Shown one piece after another: positions 7,607 to 16,031 of a DNA stretch of 49,942 nt. A model generated the notes under the pieces. It did not search any database and had not been told where the DNA came from. It worked only from the letters and a program-made list of their open reading frames with translations. Position numbers and translations under genes: made by a program. Numbering within the stretch: the stretch's first letter is position 1; every line of letters starts with the position of its first letter. The DNA comes from an uncultured Gemmatimonadales bacterium (GTDB lineage: Bacteria > Gemmatimonadota > Gemmatimonadetes > Palauibacterales > Palauibacteraceae): assembly GCA_947259585.1 (NCBI GenBank), contig CAMYMV010000013.1, forward strand, positions 36,824-86,765. The letters are read 5' to 3'.

Positions 7607-9400
7607 TTGAAAGCCTTCCGAAAGCTCGAAGAGGCGACGGCGGGCCTCGCACTGGGCGCGATGGTCCTCCTGCCGCTCCTGGAGATCCCGCTCCGCAAGC
7701 TCGGAACGGGGATTCCGGCCGCGATCTCGGTCGAGCGACATCTGACGCTCTGGGTGGCCTTCCTCGGTGCCGCGTTGGCCGCTCGCGATGGACGGCTCCT
7801 TTCCCTCGCCACCGGCCAGCTGCTCCCCGAGGGCAAGATACGAACGGCGGGAGGTCGCCTCGCTTCCGCGGTCGCCGCCGCCGTCTGCGCGCTCTTCTTC
7901 CGAGCGGGCATCGATCTCGTTCTGGAGGAGAGGCTCGCCGGGACGATGATCACCCAGATGATCCCCGTGTGGGTGGCTCAGGTCGTGATGCCCATAGCGT
8001 TCGCGCTGATCGGGCTCAGGCTGGTCTGGCGCTCGGCCGACAGCTGGAAGGGGAGGTCGGTGGCGATTCTCGGCGTCGTCCTGGGCCTCCTCCTGGCGCA
8101 GTTCCCGGGGATCCTGGAGGCCAAACCGAGCTGGCCCGGCGTTCTGCTCGTCCTCACGGCCACTCTTCTCGGAGGTCCGATCTTCGCCGCGCTCGGAGGG
8201 ATTGCCGCTCTCCTCTTCATGGCGGACGGAGTCCCGCCGGTGGCGGTCCTGATCGAGACCTACAGCCTATCGGTGAATCCGACCCTCGCCGCGATTCCGC
8301 TCTTCACGCTGGTCGGCTTCTTTCTCGCCGAAGGCAAGGCGTCATCGAGGCTTCTGAACCTCTTTCGCGCCTTCGTAGGGTGGGTGCCTGGAGGAACGGC
8401 GGTCGTCTGCGCCTTCGTCTGCGCCTTCTTCACCGTCTTCACCGGCGGCTCGGGCGTCACGATTCTCGCCCTCGGTGCCCTCCTGTTTCAGGTTCTCCGG
8501 GAAGATCGCTACAACGAGCGTTTCTCGCTCGGCCTGCTGACCGCGTCGGGCTCCCTCGGCCTGCTGCTTCCGCCGGCTCTTCCCCTGATCCTCTACGGGA
8601 TCGTGGCGAGCGTCCCCATCGAGGATCTTTTCATCGGTGGGATCATCCCCGGGATCCTGCTCGTCTCGCTGGTCGCGGGTTGGGGAGTGCGCGAGGGGAT
8701 GAAGAGCGGAGTCGAGCGCAGGCCGTTCGATCGGCGGGAGGCGTCACGGGCGCTCTGGGAGGCGAAGTGGGAGCTGCTCCTTCCGATCCTCGTCCTGTTC
8801 GTGATCTTCAGGGGGATTGCCACGCTGGTCGAGGCGGCGGCGCTCGCGGCCCTCTACGCCTTCGTCGTCCAGTGCTTCGTGCACCGGGACGTCTCCCTGG
8901 GCAGCGATCTGGCGCGCGTCTTCCACCAGTGTCTGGTGCTGGTCGGGGGCGTGCTGCTCATCCTAGGCATGGCGATGGGGTTCAGCAGCTACATGGTGGA
9001 CGCGATGATCCCGGGTCGCGCGCTCGAGTGGGTTCAGAGCCACATCGACTCGCGGATCGTCTTCCTGCTCTGCCTCAACCTCTTCCTCCTCCTGGTCGGC
9101 GCGGTGATGGACATCTTCTCGGCGACCGTGGTGATCGTGCCGCTCATCGTGCCCCTAGGCGCGGCGTTCGGCATCCACCCGATCCACCTGGGGATCATCT
9201 TCGTGGCCAACCTCGAGCTCGGGTACCTGACGCCTCCCGTCGGGCTCAACCTCTTCCTCGCCTCCTACCGCTTCGATCGGCCTCTGCTCGACCTCTACCG
9301 AGCCGCGGTGCCGTTCCTCCTCATTCTGGGCGTGGGGGTGCTGCTCATCACCTACATCCCGTTCCTCACGACGGGTCTCCTGGCGGCTTTCGGACGGTAG
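7607..9400 (+). CDS. TRAP transporter fused permease (DctQM type)
   Basis: 597 residues. About the first 150 form a four-helix DctQ-like small subunit (VERHLTLWVAFLGAALAARDG), and the remainder is the DctM large subunit of the ion transporter superfamily, with motifs TGGSGVTILALGALLFQ, LGLLLPPALPLILYG and the ending region LELGYLTPPVGLNLFLASY. Fused QM permeases are common and use a sodium gradient to import the ligand handed over by the binding protein. The start is TTG at 7607, the first start in frame after an in-frame stop, and no good ribosome site is visible, so translation may depend on read-in from the gene upstream. Three consecutive genes encode T, P and QM parts of one importer. 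The next gene converges from the other strand. Confidence 0.93.
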   Translation: MKAFRKLEEATAGLALGAMVLLPLLEIPLRKLGTGIPAAISVERHLTLWVAFLGAALAARDGRLLSLATGQLLPEGKIRTAGGRLASAVAAAVCALFFRAGIDLVLEERLAGTMITQMIPVWVAQVVMPIAFALIGLRLVWRSADSWKGRSVAILGVVLGLLLAQFPGILEAKPSWPGVLLVLTATLLGGPIFAALGGIAALLFMADGVPPVAVLIETYSLSVNPTLAAIPLFTLVGFFLAEGKASSRLLNLFRAFVGWVPGGTAVVCAFVCAFFTVFTGGSGVTILALGALLFQVLREDRYNERFSLGLLTASGSLGLLLPPALPLILYGIVASVPIEDLFIGGIIPGILLVSLVAGWGVREGMKSGVERRPFDRREASRALWEAKWELLLPILVLFVIFRGIATLVEAAALAALYAFVVQCFVHRDVSLGSDLARVFHQCLVLVGGVLLILGMAMGFSSYMVDAMIPGRALEWVQSHIDSRIVFLLCLNLFLLLVGAVMDIFSATVVIVPLIVPLGAAFGIHPIHLGIIFVANLELGYLTPPVGLNLFLASYRFDRPLLDLYRAAVPFLLILGVGVLLITYIPFLTTGLLAAFGR

Positions 9401-9470
9401 CGCGGTACGCGGCATTCGGGCGGAAGTGGCGGCCTTCGTCTGATGCCTGGTCGCCGTCCACCAGTCGGCC

Positions 9471-10232
9471 CTACAGGTGGCCGAAGTAGATCTCCGTGGC
9501 GTATTCGAGGAATACCCGTCCCCGCTGCTCGTGACGGCTGAAGATCGCGTCCAGCTCGGATTGCATCGACGCCCGGGCCGGATCATTCTCGCGAGGAGTG
9601 TACGATGATGACAGGAGCCGCCCGCGCAATCCATCGCGGTCGAGCTCCTGGTGGTTCGGGAGCTCTCGTCGGCTGAACCCGTCGGTGAAGAAGCGACTGA
9701 GCAGGCGTTCTCTCCGAGTGTCGTGTCGAACGCGATCGTAGTCGGTCCCGAACGTTAGCAGGAGCTTCTCGTACTCGCGCAGGAAGGGGCCCCCGTCCAG
9801 CTTGCGCGTGTTCCAGACGAGGGTCACCCGCTTCGGCGTGCGCAGAATCCGAGCGAACTCGCGCCTCGCCTGCGCGACCTCGAACCAGTGAAACGCCTGG
9901 CCGGCGAAGACGAGATCGACACTGAGTGCCGGTAGGTTAGTGCTTTCGGCCGCACCGGTGACGCTGTGGAAGAGAGGGTTCTCCACGTGCACCGACGCCG
10001 CATCGCGCATCTCCTGGTTGGGCTCGACGCCGTATACCGCACAACCCATCTCCAGGAAGGGTCGCGCCGACAAGCCGGTTCCGGATCCAACATCCGCGAC
10101 GCGCCAGGAGGAAGAAAGGCCGATCTCCGCCTGAAGAAGCGGAATCAGGGCAGGCGGATACCGGGGGCGGTATCGAGCGTAGTCCACAACCCGTCCCGTG
10201 AACCGACCGGTGGGGTCGGTTGCGCGGCTCAC
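9471..10232 (-). CDS. Class I SAM-dependent methyltransferase
   Basis: The GTG at 10232 is chosen because it gives MSRATDPTGRFTGRVVDYAR, matching the usual start of this methyltransferase group, and lies 16 bases after the M48 protease stop; the longer open frame overlaps that protease gene and has shadow composition. The 253-residue product has the SAM-binding motif VADVGSGTGLSARPF, followed by VYGVEPNQEMR (motif II acidic loop), LSVDLVFAGQAFHWF (motif IV) and VTLVWNTR. Proteins of this type act on small molecules in the cytoplasm; the substrate is unknown. It is the third gene of a minus-strand operon behind a hydrolase and a membrane protease, and its link to them is not obvious. The two-domain C-terminal region (DYDRVRHDTRRERL onward) is typical of the COG2226-like set. 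Confidence 0.88.
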   Translation of the reverse strand: MSRATDPTGRFTGRVVDYARYRPRYPPALIPLLQAEIGLSSSWRVADVGSGTGLSARPFLEMGCAVYGVEPNQEMRDAASVHVENPLFHSVTGAAESTNLPALSVDLVFAGQAFHWFEVAQARREFARILRTPKRVTLVWNTRKLDGGPFLREYEKLLLTFGTDYDRVRHDTRRERLLSRFFTDGFSRRELPNHQELDRDGLRGRLLSSSYTPRENDPARASMQSELDAIFSRHEQRGRVFLEYATEIYFGHL

Positions 10233-10248
10233 GCGCGGCGGCGATTCG

Positions 10249-11604
10249 CTAGTCGCGGCGTTCCTCCGGCTGCTCCGCCTTCCAGCGCATCGCCATGAGG
10301 ATGCGGTTCCTGGCGCTCGGGTGGTCATAGAACAGCCACTCCTCGAGCGGGCCGGGATCCACCTTCCGGTACTCTCCGAGCTTGAGAATGATGGTCGAGA
10401 ACCCGTCCGGCTCACGCGCCGCGTTGAGGCCGTAGATATCGGCCTCGACCTCGTTGGAGCGGATGAAGCCGTTGGTGATCGGCGTGATCGCCGCGGAGTA
10501 GAGCGAGAACAAGATGAGGAAGAGCGGAAGGCCCGCCACGTCGCCCACGTCCAGCACACCCCAGCCGGAGCCCCAGCGGGCCAACGCCCGGTCGAATCCC
10601 CAGCGGACGAAGGCGAAGCCGACCACCAGGACAACGCCGAAGAAAACGAAAAATTCGCTCGCCGCGTGCAGGGCGAAGTGGCCGATCTCGTGCGCCATCA
10701 CGGCCTCGATCTCTTCGTCCGTCCCTCGGTCGAGGAGATTGTCGTTGAGCGAGATGCGCGTCGTGCCGAAGACCCCGCTCACGTTCGCGCTGATCTTGGT
10801 GGTGCGCTTCGAGGCGTCGTACTGGTACACCTCGTCCGCCGGAACGCCGTTCGCGCGAGCCATGGCGAGGACGCGATCCTTGAGGGACCCCTCTTCGAGT
10901 GGCTCGTAGCGGTTGAAGAGCGGAGCGAGATAGACGGGCGAGATGAAGGCGATCACGGCCAGGAACCCCAGGCTCACCCCCGCCCCCCAGATCCACCATG
11001 TGCGAGGAGCGCGGCGGATGGCGCCGTAGAGAAGGACGAGAAGAACGCTCACGAGGATCAGGGAGACGGCCAGGCCGATGAATCGATCGGAGACATACCC
11101 CCCCAGGCTCTGCGTCGAGAAGCCGTAACGGTGCTCGCGGATGAAGCCCGAATAGACGGATAAGGGCAGGAGCAAAACCGTGGTGATCAGGATGTACTGC
11201 ACGCCGTAAAGGGCCGTCTGGAGAGGCTTCCTGCCGGAGATGCGCTCCGCCGTCGTCCGCATGCGGGCCGAGAGCGCCGTGTTGAGAAGGAAGAAGGCGA
11301 CGGCGAGTCCGTAGAACAGGCCTATGATCCCCAGCCAGTAGCCACCCTCCGTGTACTCCTTCGAGGTGGCCCTCGTCTCCTCATCCAGGGTCGCGAGATA
11401 TGCTTCCGTGGCCTGCTCGGGGTCGAAGGCCTGACGGCTCGTGCCTGGCTGCAGGGCGGCGTCCATGGTGCGCGCAGCGGCGCTCGAGACCGCGGGTTCG
11501 GCCATCGCCTGCGCGTCTGCGGTGCGCGGAGCGACGGAGGTCAACACCCACAGTGTCACGGCGCGCGCCACGAGCCCATACCGGCCGCTTCCGGCCGCAC
11601 CCAT
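10249..11604 (-). CDS. M48 family membrane metalloprotease (Ste24/CAAX protease-like)
   Basis: The ATG at 11604 has a strong ribosome site (GGAGGAGTAGGAGC just before it) and begins a signal-like segment ending in ADAQA; the open frame further upstream overlaps the preceding gene. The 451-residue protein has several membrane helices and the zinc motif HEIGH (His305, Glu306, His309) in VMAHEIGHFALHA, with the third ligand in the SNEVEADIYGL motif. The ordering of an N-terminal multi-helix region, then ASKRTTKISANVSG, then HEIGH matches the Ste24p/CAAX prenyl protease 1 group, which in bacteria degrades misfolded or membrane proteins. It lies 4 bases downstream of the dienelactone hydrolase-like gene and 16 bases upstream of a methyltransferase gene. 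An N-terminal extension of about 70 residues precedes the first membrane helix and is unusual. Confidence 0.92.
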   Translation of the reverse strand: MGAAGSGRYGLVARAVTLWVLTSVAPRTADAQAMAEPAVSSAAARTMDAALQPGTSRQAFDPEQATEAYLATLDEETRATSKEYTEGGYWLGIIGLFYGLAVAFFLLNTALSARMRTTAERISGRKPLQTALYGVQYILITTVLLLPLSVYSGFIREHRYGFSTQSLGGYVSDRFIGLAVSLILVSVLLVLLYGAIRRAPRTWWIWGAGVSLGFLAVIAFISPVYLAPLFNRYEPLEEGSLKDRVLAMARANGVPADEVYQYDASKRTTKISANVSGVFGTTRISLNDNLLDRGTDEEIEAVMAHEIGHFALHAASEFFVFFGVVLVVGFAFVRWGFDRALARWGSGWGVLDVGDVAGLPLFLILFSLYSAAITPITNGFIRSNEVEADIYGLNAAREPDGFSTIILKLGEYRKVDPGPLEEWLFYDHPSARNRILMAMRWKAEQPEERRD

Positions 11605-11608
11605 GCTC

Positions 11609-12457
11609 CTACTCCTCCAGCTGGGCGCGCAGGAACGCCAGCGTCCGCGCCCAGGCCTGCTCGGAGGCTCGCATGTTCGCCCCTTCTCGACCGCTTTGCT
11701 GTCGCAGGAAGCCGTGTCCCGCACCGTCGTAGATCTCGGTCTCGTACACCTTTCCGAGGCCGTCCATCTCCTCCTTCGCCGGAGGGATCGTCGCGTTCAC
11801 GCGCGCGTCATCTCCTCCGTAGAGACCCAACACCGGAGCCTCGATCGCGGCCAGTGACTCGGTCGGGGGAGCGCCGCCGTAGTACACGATGGCCGCATCC
11901 AGGCCATCCCAGGCGGTCGCGAAGCGAAAGCTCGTCGAGCCGCCCCAACAGAAGCCGACGCTGCCCACCCTGGAGGTCGCCGACGGGAGCGCGGTCGCGT
12001 AGCCGGCAGCGGCTCGAAGCCGACGGTTCACCTCGTCGCGGTCCAGCTCACGGATCGCCTTGCGGACGTCCTCAGGCGAGAAGGAGTCGGTGCCGCCGCC
12101 GTCGAACCCCTTCCCGCTCAGCAGGTCGGGGGCGATCGCGATGAAGCCCTCGGCGGCCAGTTGATCGGCGACGCCCCGCACCCAGTCGGTGAGCCCGAAG
12201 ATCTCGTGGATCACGATCATGACCGGCGCCGTCTCGTTTCGCTCCGGGTAGACCACCCAGGCCGTCACAGTATCGGCGTCCCCGGCGTCGTACTCGACCC
12301 ACTCGCCGTGCCGCGGGGACTCCGCGAGGCGCGAGAGGGCTAGCTCGGCGTCGGGCGGCAGTTCCGGTTTCTCCTGGGCCTGGGCCCGAAACGCGTGGCC
12401 GAGGCCGGCGATAACGACGGCGGCCACAGTGACGGTGGCTCTGGCAGCATCGAGCAT
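11609..12457 (-). CDS. Secreted dienelactone hydrolase family protein
   Basis: The ATG at 12457 is preferred over the one at 12463 because GGAGGA lies 6 bases before it and directly abuts the other. The 282-residue product has a signal peptide ending near AFRAQAQ-EKPE. The alpha/beta-hydrolase triad is visible: Cys170 in GFCWGG (dienelactone hydrolases use Cys rather than Ser), Asp216 or 217 in YGGDDARV and His248 in AGHGF. An early VIHEIFGLTDWVRG supplies the oxyanion and Glu region of the family. It hydrolyses an ester or lactone in the periplasm; the natural substrate is unknown. It heads a three-gene minus-strand operon and diverges from the secreted two-repeat protein gene at 12667. Confidence 0.9.
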   Translation of the reverse strand: MLDAARATVTVAAVVIAGLGHAFRAQAQEKPELPPDAELALSRLAESPRHGEWVEYDAGDADTVTAWVVYPERNETAPVMIVIHEIFGLTDWVRGVADQLAAEGFIAIAPDLLSGKGFDGGGTDSFSPEDVRKAIRELDRDEVNRRLRAAAGYATALPSATSRVGSVGFCWGGSTSFRFATAWDGLDAAIVYYGGAPPTESLAAIEAPVLGLYGGDDARVNATIPPAKEEMDGLGKVYETEIYDGAGHGFLRQQSGREGANMRASEQAWARTLAFLRAQLEE

Positions 12458-12596
12458 TCTCATTCCTCCGATTTCGATCTGATGGCCGGCGCCTGGGAGA
12501 GACGCGTGAACTGGACGTTCCCGCTTCCGACGGAAGCCCACGCACGAAGAGGTGAATCTAGCGCCACCGGCGGTCGGCAAACGACCCCACCATGGT

Positions 12597-12625
12597 TTGA
12601 CGGTGCTGGCCAGTGCGCGTACTAG
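12597..12625 (+). promoter_or_regulatory. Candidate sigma-70-type promoter for the secreted two-repeat protein
   Basis: TTGACG (12597-12602) is followed after 17 bases by TACTAG (12620-12625), a good -35 with a poor -10. Transcription would begin about 35 bases before the AAGGAGG ribosome site of the gene at 12667. It is plausible by spacing only. Confidence 0.35.
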
Positions 12626-12666
12626 TAGAGCGACTGCACACTCCCGTCCCATCCAAGGAGGATTCG

Positions 12667-13431
12667 ATGAAACCCAGACTTTCCCTTATCCTGGGGTTTG
12701 GCGCGCTGCTGACGCCGCTGCTGCTGCCTTCCCCGGCCTCCGCGCAGGAGGATCAACCCGCCGGCTTCGCCACCTACTACTATTGCAACCAGGCCACAGA
12801 AGCCCGGGCCGACACGATCATGAGCGACCACTACGCGGCGATGTACGACAGGCACCTGGAGGCAGGCAACATCACGGCGTGGGGCTGGCTTTCCCACCGA
12901 ATCGGCGGAAAATGGCGCCGCCTCTCCTACTTCTTCGCACCGTCGCGGGACGCTCTGTTGGAGGCGAGAGCGGCGATGATCGAGGAGTTCATAGCCGATG
13001 ACTCCGGCTTGGGCGAGGAGTTCGACCAGATCTGCCCGTCACACGACGACTACATCTGGACCATGCAGGCCAGCTCGGATCCGGATGGCCTCGGTGCTCG
13101 CCCCGAGTTCGGTCTCTCGATGTACTTCGAGTGCGATTTCGCCAGAGAGGATCTGGCCGACGAGATCTACACCGGCGTCTTCAACGGCGTGTTCGACGAT
13201 GCCGTCGCGGACGGCACGATCACCGGCTGGAGCTGGCACGCGCATGACGTCGGCGGGAAGTATCGCCGGCTCGGCGTGATCGACGGCACCAGCGTCAACG
13301 GCGTGCTGAACGCCCGCGACGCGATCTTCGAGAGGATCGGGGAGATGGCCGAAGGTGCGCTAGGAGTGTTCTCCGAGACCTGCTACTCGCACACCGACTA
13401 CGTCTGGGATATCGAGATCTCCAGGCCGTAG
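12667..13431 (+). CDS. Secreted protein of two 116-residue repeats, function unknown (paralogue A)
   Basis: The ATG at 12667 follows AAGGAGG with good spacing and begins a signal peptide cleaved near PASAQ-EDQ; the open frame before it is not used. The mature part of this 254-residue protein is an internal duplication. Cys40 and Cys156, the ITAWGW/ITGWSW motifs at 69 and 185, GGKWRRL/GGKYRRL at 80 and 196, and CPSHDDYIW/CYSHTDYVW at 123 and 239 are all exactly 116 residues apart. Each repeat thus has two Cys 83 residues apart, which could form a disulfide in the periplasm. The alternating helix-strand pattern and the I-x-x-WG motif recall dimeric alpha/beta-barrel (dabb/ABM) ferredoxin-like domains; that is inference. 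I cannot name the family. A paralogue with the same architecture lies at 27946. A terminator follows. Confidence 0.88.
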   Translation: MKPRLSLILGFGALLTPLLLPSPASAQEDQPAGFATYYYCNQATEARADTIMSDHYAAMYDRHLEAGNITAWGWLSHRIGGKWRRLSYFFAPSRDALLEARAAMIEEFIADDSGLGEEFDQICPSHDDYIWTMQASSDPDGLGARPEFGLSMYFECDFAREDLADEIYTGVFNGVFDDAVADGTITGWSWHAHDVGGKYRRLGVIDGTSVNGVLNARDAIFERIGEMAEGALGVFSETCYSHTDYVWDIEISRP

Positions 13432-13502
13432 GACCGCTCGGCGAACGGCCTCCGGCGTGAAACCGACGCCGCGGGCCCGGCCGAACACCGGAAAGCGAAC
13501 GG

Positions 13503-13533
13503 GAGCCCCGTGGATGCGGGGCTCTCGCCTTTT
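13503..13533 (+). terminator. Rho-independent terminator after paralogue A
   Basis: Stem GAGCCCCG (13503-13510), 6-base loop, CGGGGCTC (13517-13524), then TCGCCTTTT. The T run is short. It ends the plus-strand transcript in the convergent gap before the ligase gene. Confidence 0.75.
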
Positions 13534-13551
13534 CGGGCCTTCTCCAAGCGG

Positions 13552-15093
13552 TCAGCCGCGGTTGCCCGCCTCGTAGATCGCCCGGACCGTATCTATAGTA
13601 TCCGCCTCCGTGGGCAGCTTGTCTTCCCGATAGCCCTTCACCCTCGCGAACCGCAGCGCCAGCCCGCCCGGGTACTTGGGGCTGGCCTGAACCTCGTTGA
13701 AGGCGATCTCGACCACGAGCTCGGGGCGAACGACCACCGCGATTCCCTCGCGCCGGCTCTCGAGCGCCAGCAACCGCTCCGTCTGCCAGGCGAGCATGGC
13801 GTCGGTCATGCCCTTGAACGTCTTTCCCAGCATGATGAAGCCGCCGCTCCCGGGGTCTCGGGCGCCGAGGTGGAGATTGCTGAGCCGGCCGCGGCGCCTG
13901 CCGTGACCCCACTCCGCGGCCAGGACCACGAGGTCGAGCGTATGGGCTGGCTTGATCTTGAGCCACGCGCGCCCGCGGCCGCCGGCGGCGTAGGGCGCGT
14001 CGAGCATCTTGGCCATGACGCCCTCGTGGCCGGTCTTCATCACTCGCTCCAGGAAAGCCGAGGCCTGTTCGGCGTCCCCTGTCTCGACATGATCGAGTCT
14101 CAGATCTTCCGGCAGGGACTCGGCGAGAGCGACGAAGCGCTCGGCGGCCGGCTCATCGATCAGCGTCGCTCCGTCCAGGTAGAGGCAGTCGAAGAAGAAG
14201 GAGCTGAGGGGCGTCTCGGTTCGGACCCGCTCCACGTCCAACCGGGTCGAGAAGCGGCTCATCGTGACCTGAAAGGGGAGGGGAGCGCCTGTGGCACTGA
14301 GCGCGATCGCCTCTCCATCGAGGATGATCTCGCGGGACGGCAGGGTTCGGGCCGCCTCGACGATCTCCGGCAGGGCAGGCGTGACGTCGTTCAGCCGCCG
14401 GGTGAAGATGCGAACCTCGTCGCCGGACTTGTGCAGCTGGATCCTGGCTCCGTCCAGCTTGGGCTCGAAGGCAGCGCTCTCCAGATGGCCCAGGGCCTCG
14501 TTCACGTCCTCCGCGCTCTGGGCCAGCATCGGTTGAACGGGCCTGAAGAGCTCCAACCCGATTCGCTGGAGTGCCTCGGATCCGCCGGCCAGCGCGGCGC
14601 GCGCCACCTCTCCCGGGTCGTTCGTGAGCATCACCGCCCGGCGGACCTTCGTCTTCGGAACGGTGGCGGCGAGCGCCACGGCATCGACCATCAAGCCGGC
14701 ACCGGCTCCCTGCCGAAGCTCGCCGAAGATCAGGCGGCGGAGGAATGCCTGCTCGGGCTCGGTGGCGCGCCCAAGAAGGTCGCGAAGGAGCCGGACGCGC
14801 TCGCCCGTCGAGCCCGGACCGCTCGCCTCCGCCATCCGCTGGAAGGCGTCGTCCAAATCCCGGAGGGTGAGCACCGCGGTCGTCGCAGCAGCCTCCGGGT
14901 GGGCCTTTCGCATCACTGCGGGTCCGATCCCGGGCCGGCCCTGGGGGAGTTCGCCCGCCAGGTACTTCACCCCGATTCGAATCTCCTCCGGGTCCATGTC
15001 GCCGAGGATCTCCGCCAACCGGTCGATTTTGGCCTTCCGGCCTCCCGTCTCGGTTAGCCGCTGCCAGGTCTCGACCAGCCGCGCGAGCTTCAC
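13552..15093 (-). CDS. ATP-dependent DNA ligase (LigB/archaeal-eukaryotic type)
   Basis: 513 residues starting at GTG 15093, the first start in frame. The active-site lysine is Lys212 in motif I FEPKLDGARIQLH. Further nucleotidyltransferase motifs follow: FTRRLNDVTPALPE (Ia), ILDGEAIAL (III), FFFDCLYLDG (IIIa), GHEGVMAKMLDAPY (IV) and GRAWLKIKP (V). An N-terminal helical DNA-binding domain (1-200) and a C-terminal OB-fold (from about 415, LGKTFKGMTDAML) complete the monomeric ligase I-like layout. It seals nicks using ATP, in addition to the NAD-dependent LigA that bacteria normally carry elsewhere. No Ku, polymerase or nuclease domain is adjacent, so this is not an obvious LigD-type end-joining locus. 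It diverges from an outer-membrane protein gene across a 216-bp gap that has two CAATCGT repeats 10 bases apart. Confidence 0.95.
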   Translation of the reverse strand: MKLARLVETWQRLTETGGRKAKIDRLAEILGDMDPEEIRIGVKYLAGELPQGRPGIGPAVMRKAHPEAAATTAVLTLRDLDDAFQRMAEASGPGSTGERVRLLRDLLGRATEPEQAFLRRLIFGELRQGAGAGLMVDAVALAATVPKTKVRRAVMLTNDPGEVARAALAGGSEALQRIGLELFRPVQPMLAQSAEDVNEALGHLESAAFEPKLDGARIQLHKSGDEVRIFTRRLNDVTPALPEIVEAARTLPSREIILDGEAIALSATGAPLPFQVTMSRFSTRLDVERVRTETPLSSFFFDCLYLDGATLIDEPAAERFVALAESLPEDLRLDHVETGDAEQASAFLERVMKTGHEGVMAKMLDAPYAAGGRGRAWLKIKPAHTLDLVVLAAEWGHGRRRGRLSNLHLGARDPGSGGFIMLGKTFKGMTDAMLAWQTERLLALESRREGIAVVVRPELVVEIAFNEVQASPKYPGGLALRFARVKGYREDKLPTEADTIDTVRAIYEAGNRG

Positions 15094-15309
15094 GGCCGGG
15101 TTCTCGATGCCATCGTTGCCTCGCTGCTTGGCTCTCTAAGCAATCGTTGAACAATCGTCGGAACAAAGTGCCCTTCCCACCGGAAGGGGCGGCGACGCCG
15201 GAAGCCCCGCAAGTCGAAGTGCCAAGCGCTTAAACGAAGCTCGCGGCCCGCATGGCACCGAGTTTGAGATTCAGAACCCCGTCGCCGCCGGCACCTGGGG
15301 AGTGAGTCG

Positions 15310-16005
15310 GTGGCGCGGAGCCAAACGCGGAGCCAGTTCATGCAGCGTTCACGGAGCCATCGCGCCGCGACAGCGGTGCGCCGATCAGCCATCATCTCGG
15401 CGTCCGTTTTTCTCGGTTCGCTCCTGTACTTCTACCTGTTCCACCCGGGTAGAGCCCTGGCACAGGAGACGGGGGCTTCGGCTGTGTCGGGCTCAGAATC
15501 ATTCGACCCGAGCCACCGTAACGGCCTCTGGATGGGGGCCGGTTTGGGTGCGGGCTTCGACCGTGTCTTCTGTGAGATCTGCGATGGCAGCGTCCAGGCG
15601 GGTTGGTCGGGATACCTTCGTCTGGGCGGCACGGTCAGCCCGCGCCTTCTTCTGGGTGGCGAGCTCACGGGATGGCTGCGCGGCCGCGAAGGGGTCACGC
15701 AGTCCATGGGTGGCGTCAGCTTCGTGGCCTACTGGTATCCCTCCGATACGAACCTCTACCTGAAGGGTGGCGGCGGCGTCATCGGCTTCCGCTCGGCCGA
15801 CGGCGAGGACGCCGTAACCTCGACGACGTTCGGCCCCACGCTCGGCCTCGGATACGAGCAGCTCGTCTCCCCGAAAGTCTCCATCGTTCCCTTCTTCAAC
15901 GTGCTCGTTGCCCCTTCAGGCGCGCTGCGCTTCAACGGCGACGAGGTGATCGACGGCGTCGGCTTCGTCCTCTGGCAGGGCGGGGTCGGTGTGACGATCC
16001 ACTAG
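15310..16005 (+). CDS. Outer-membrane beta-barrel protein (porin/OmpA-barrel-like)
   Basis: 231 residues from GTG 15310, which has GGGGAG 7 bases upstream; an in-frame ATG at 15340 is an alternative. A long basic N-terminus precedes a hydrophobic signal (ASVFLGSLLYFYLFHPGRAL) with cleavage near ALAQE. The mature chain alternates polar and apolar residues with Gly-rich turns (GLWMGAGLGAGFD, GGTVSPRLLLGGELTGWL, TTFGPTLGLGYEQL) and ends in GGVGVTIH, typical of an 8-stranded barrel. Two close Cys (FCEICDGS) sit in an early loop. The function is unknown; it could be a structural or small pore protein. The following lipoprotein starts 26 bases downstream, across an imperfect tandem repeat that spans this stop codon. 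Confidence 0.8.
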   Translation: MARSQTRSQFMQRSRSHRAATAVRRSAIISASVFLGSLLYFYLFHPGRALAQETGASAVSGSESFDPSHRNGLWMGAGLGAGFDRVFCEICDGSVQAGWSGYLRLGGTVSPRLLLGGELTGWLRGREGVTQSMGGVSFVAYWYPSDTNLYLKGGGGVIGFRSADGEDAVTSTTFGPTLGLGYEQLVSPKVSIVPFFNVLVAPSGALRFNGDEVIDGVGFVLWQGGVGVTIH

Positions 16006-16024
16006 GAGTGACCATCCACCAGGA
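15991..16024 (+). repeat. 17-bp imperfect tandem duplication across the barrel gene stop codon
   Basis: Copies 15991-16007 and 16008-16024 match at 15 of 17 positions (GTGACGATCCACTAGGA against GTGACCATCCACCAGGA). The first copy holds the stop TAG, which is CAG in the second. The second copy supplies the AGGAG ribosome site of the next gene. Confidence 0.85.
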
Positions 16025-16031
16025 GCCGGCC

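Noticed and set aside
6427..7953. 508-residue open frame opposite the TRAP operon
   Set aside because: It spans three genes on the other strand and shows shadow composition only.
13510..15057. 515-residue open frame opposite the DNA ligase
   Set aside because: It is complementary to conserved ligase motifs and has no recognisable domain or ribosome site.
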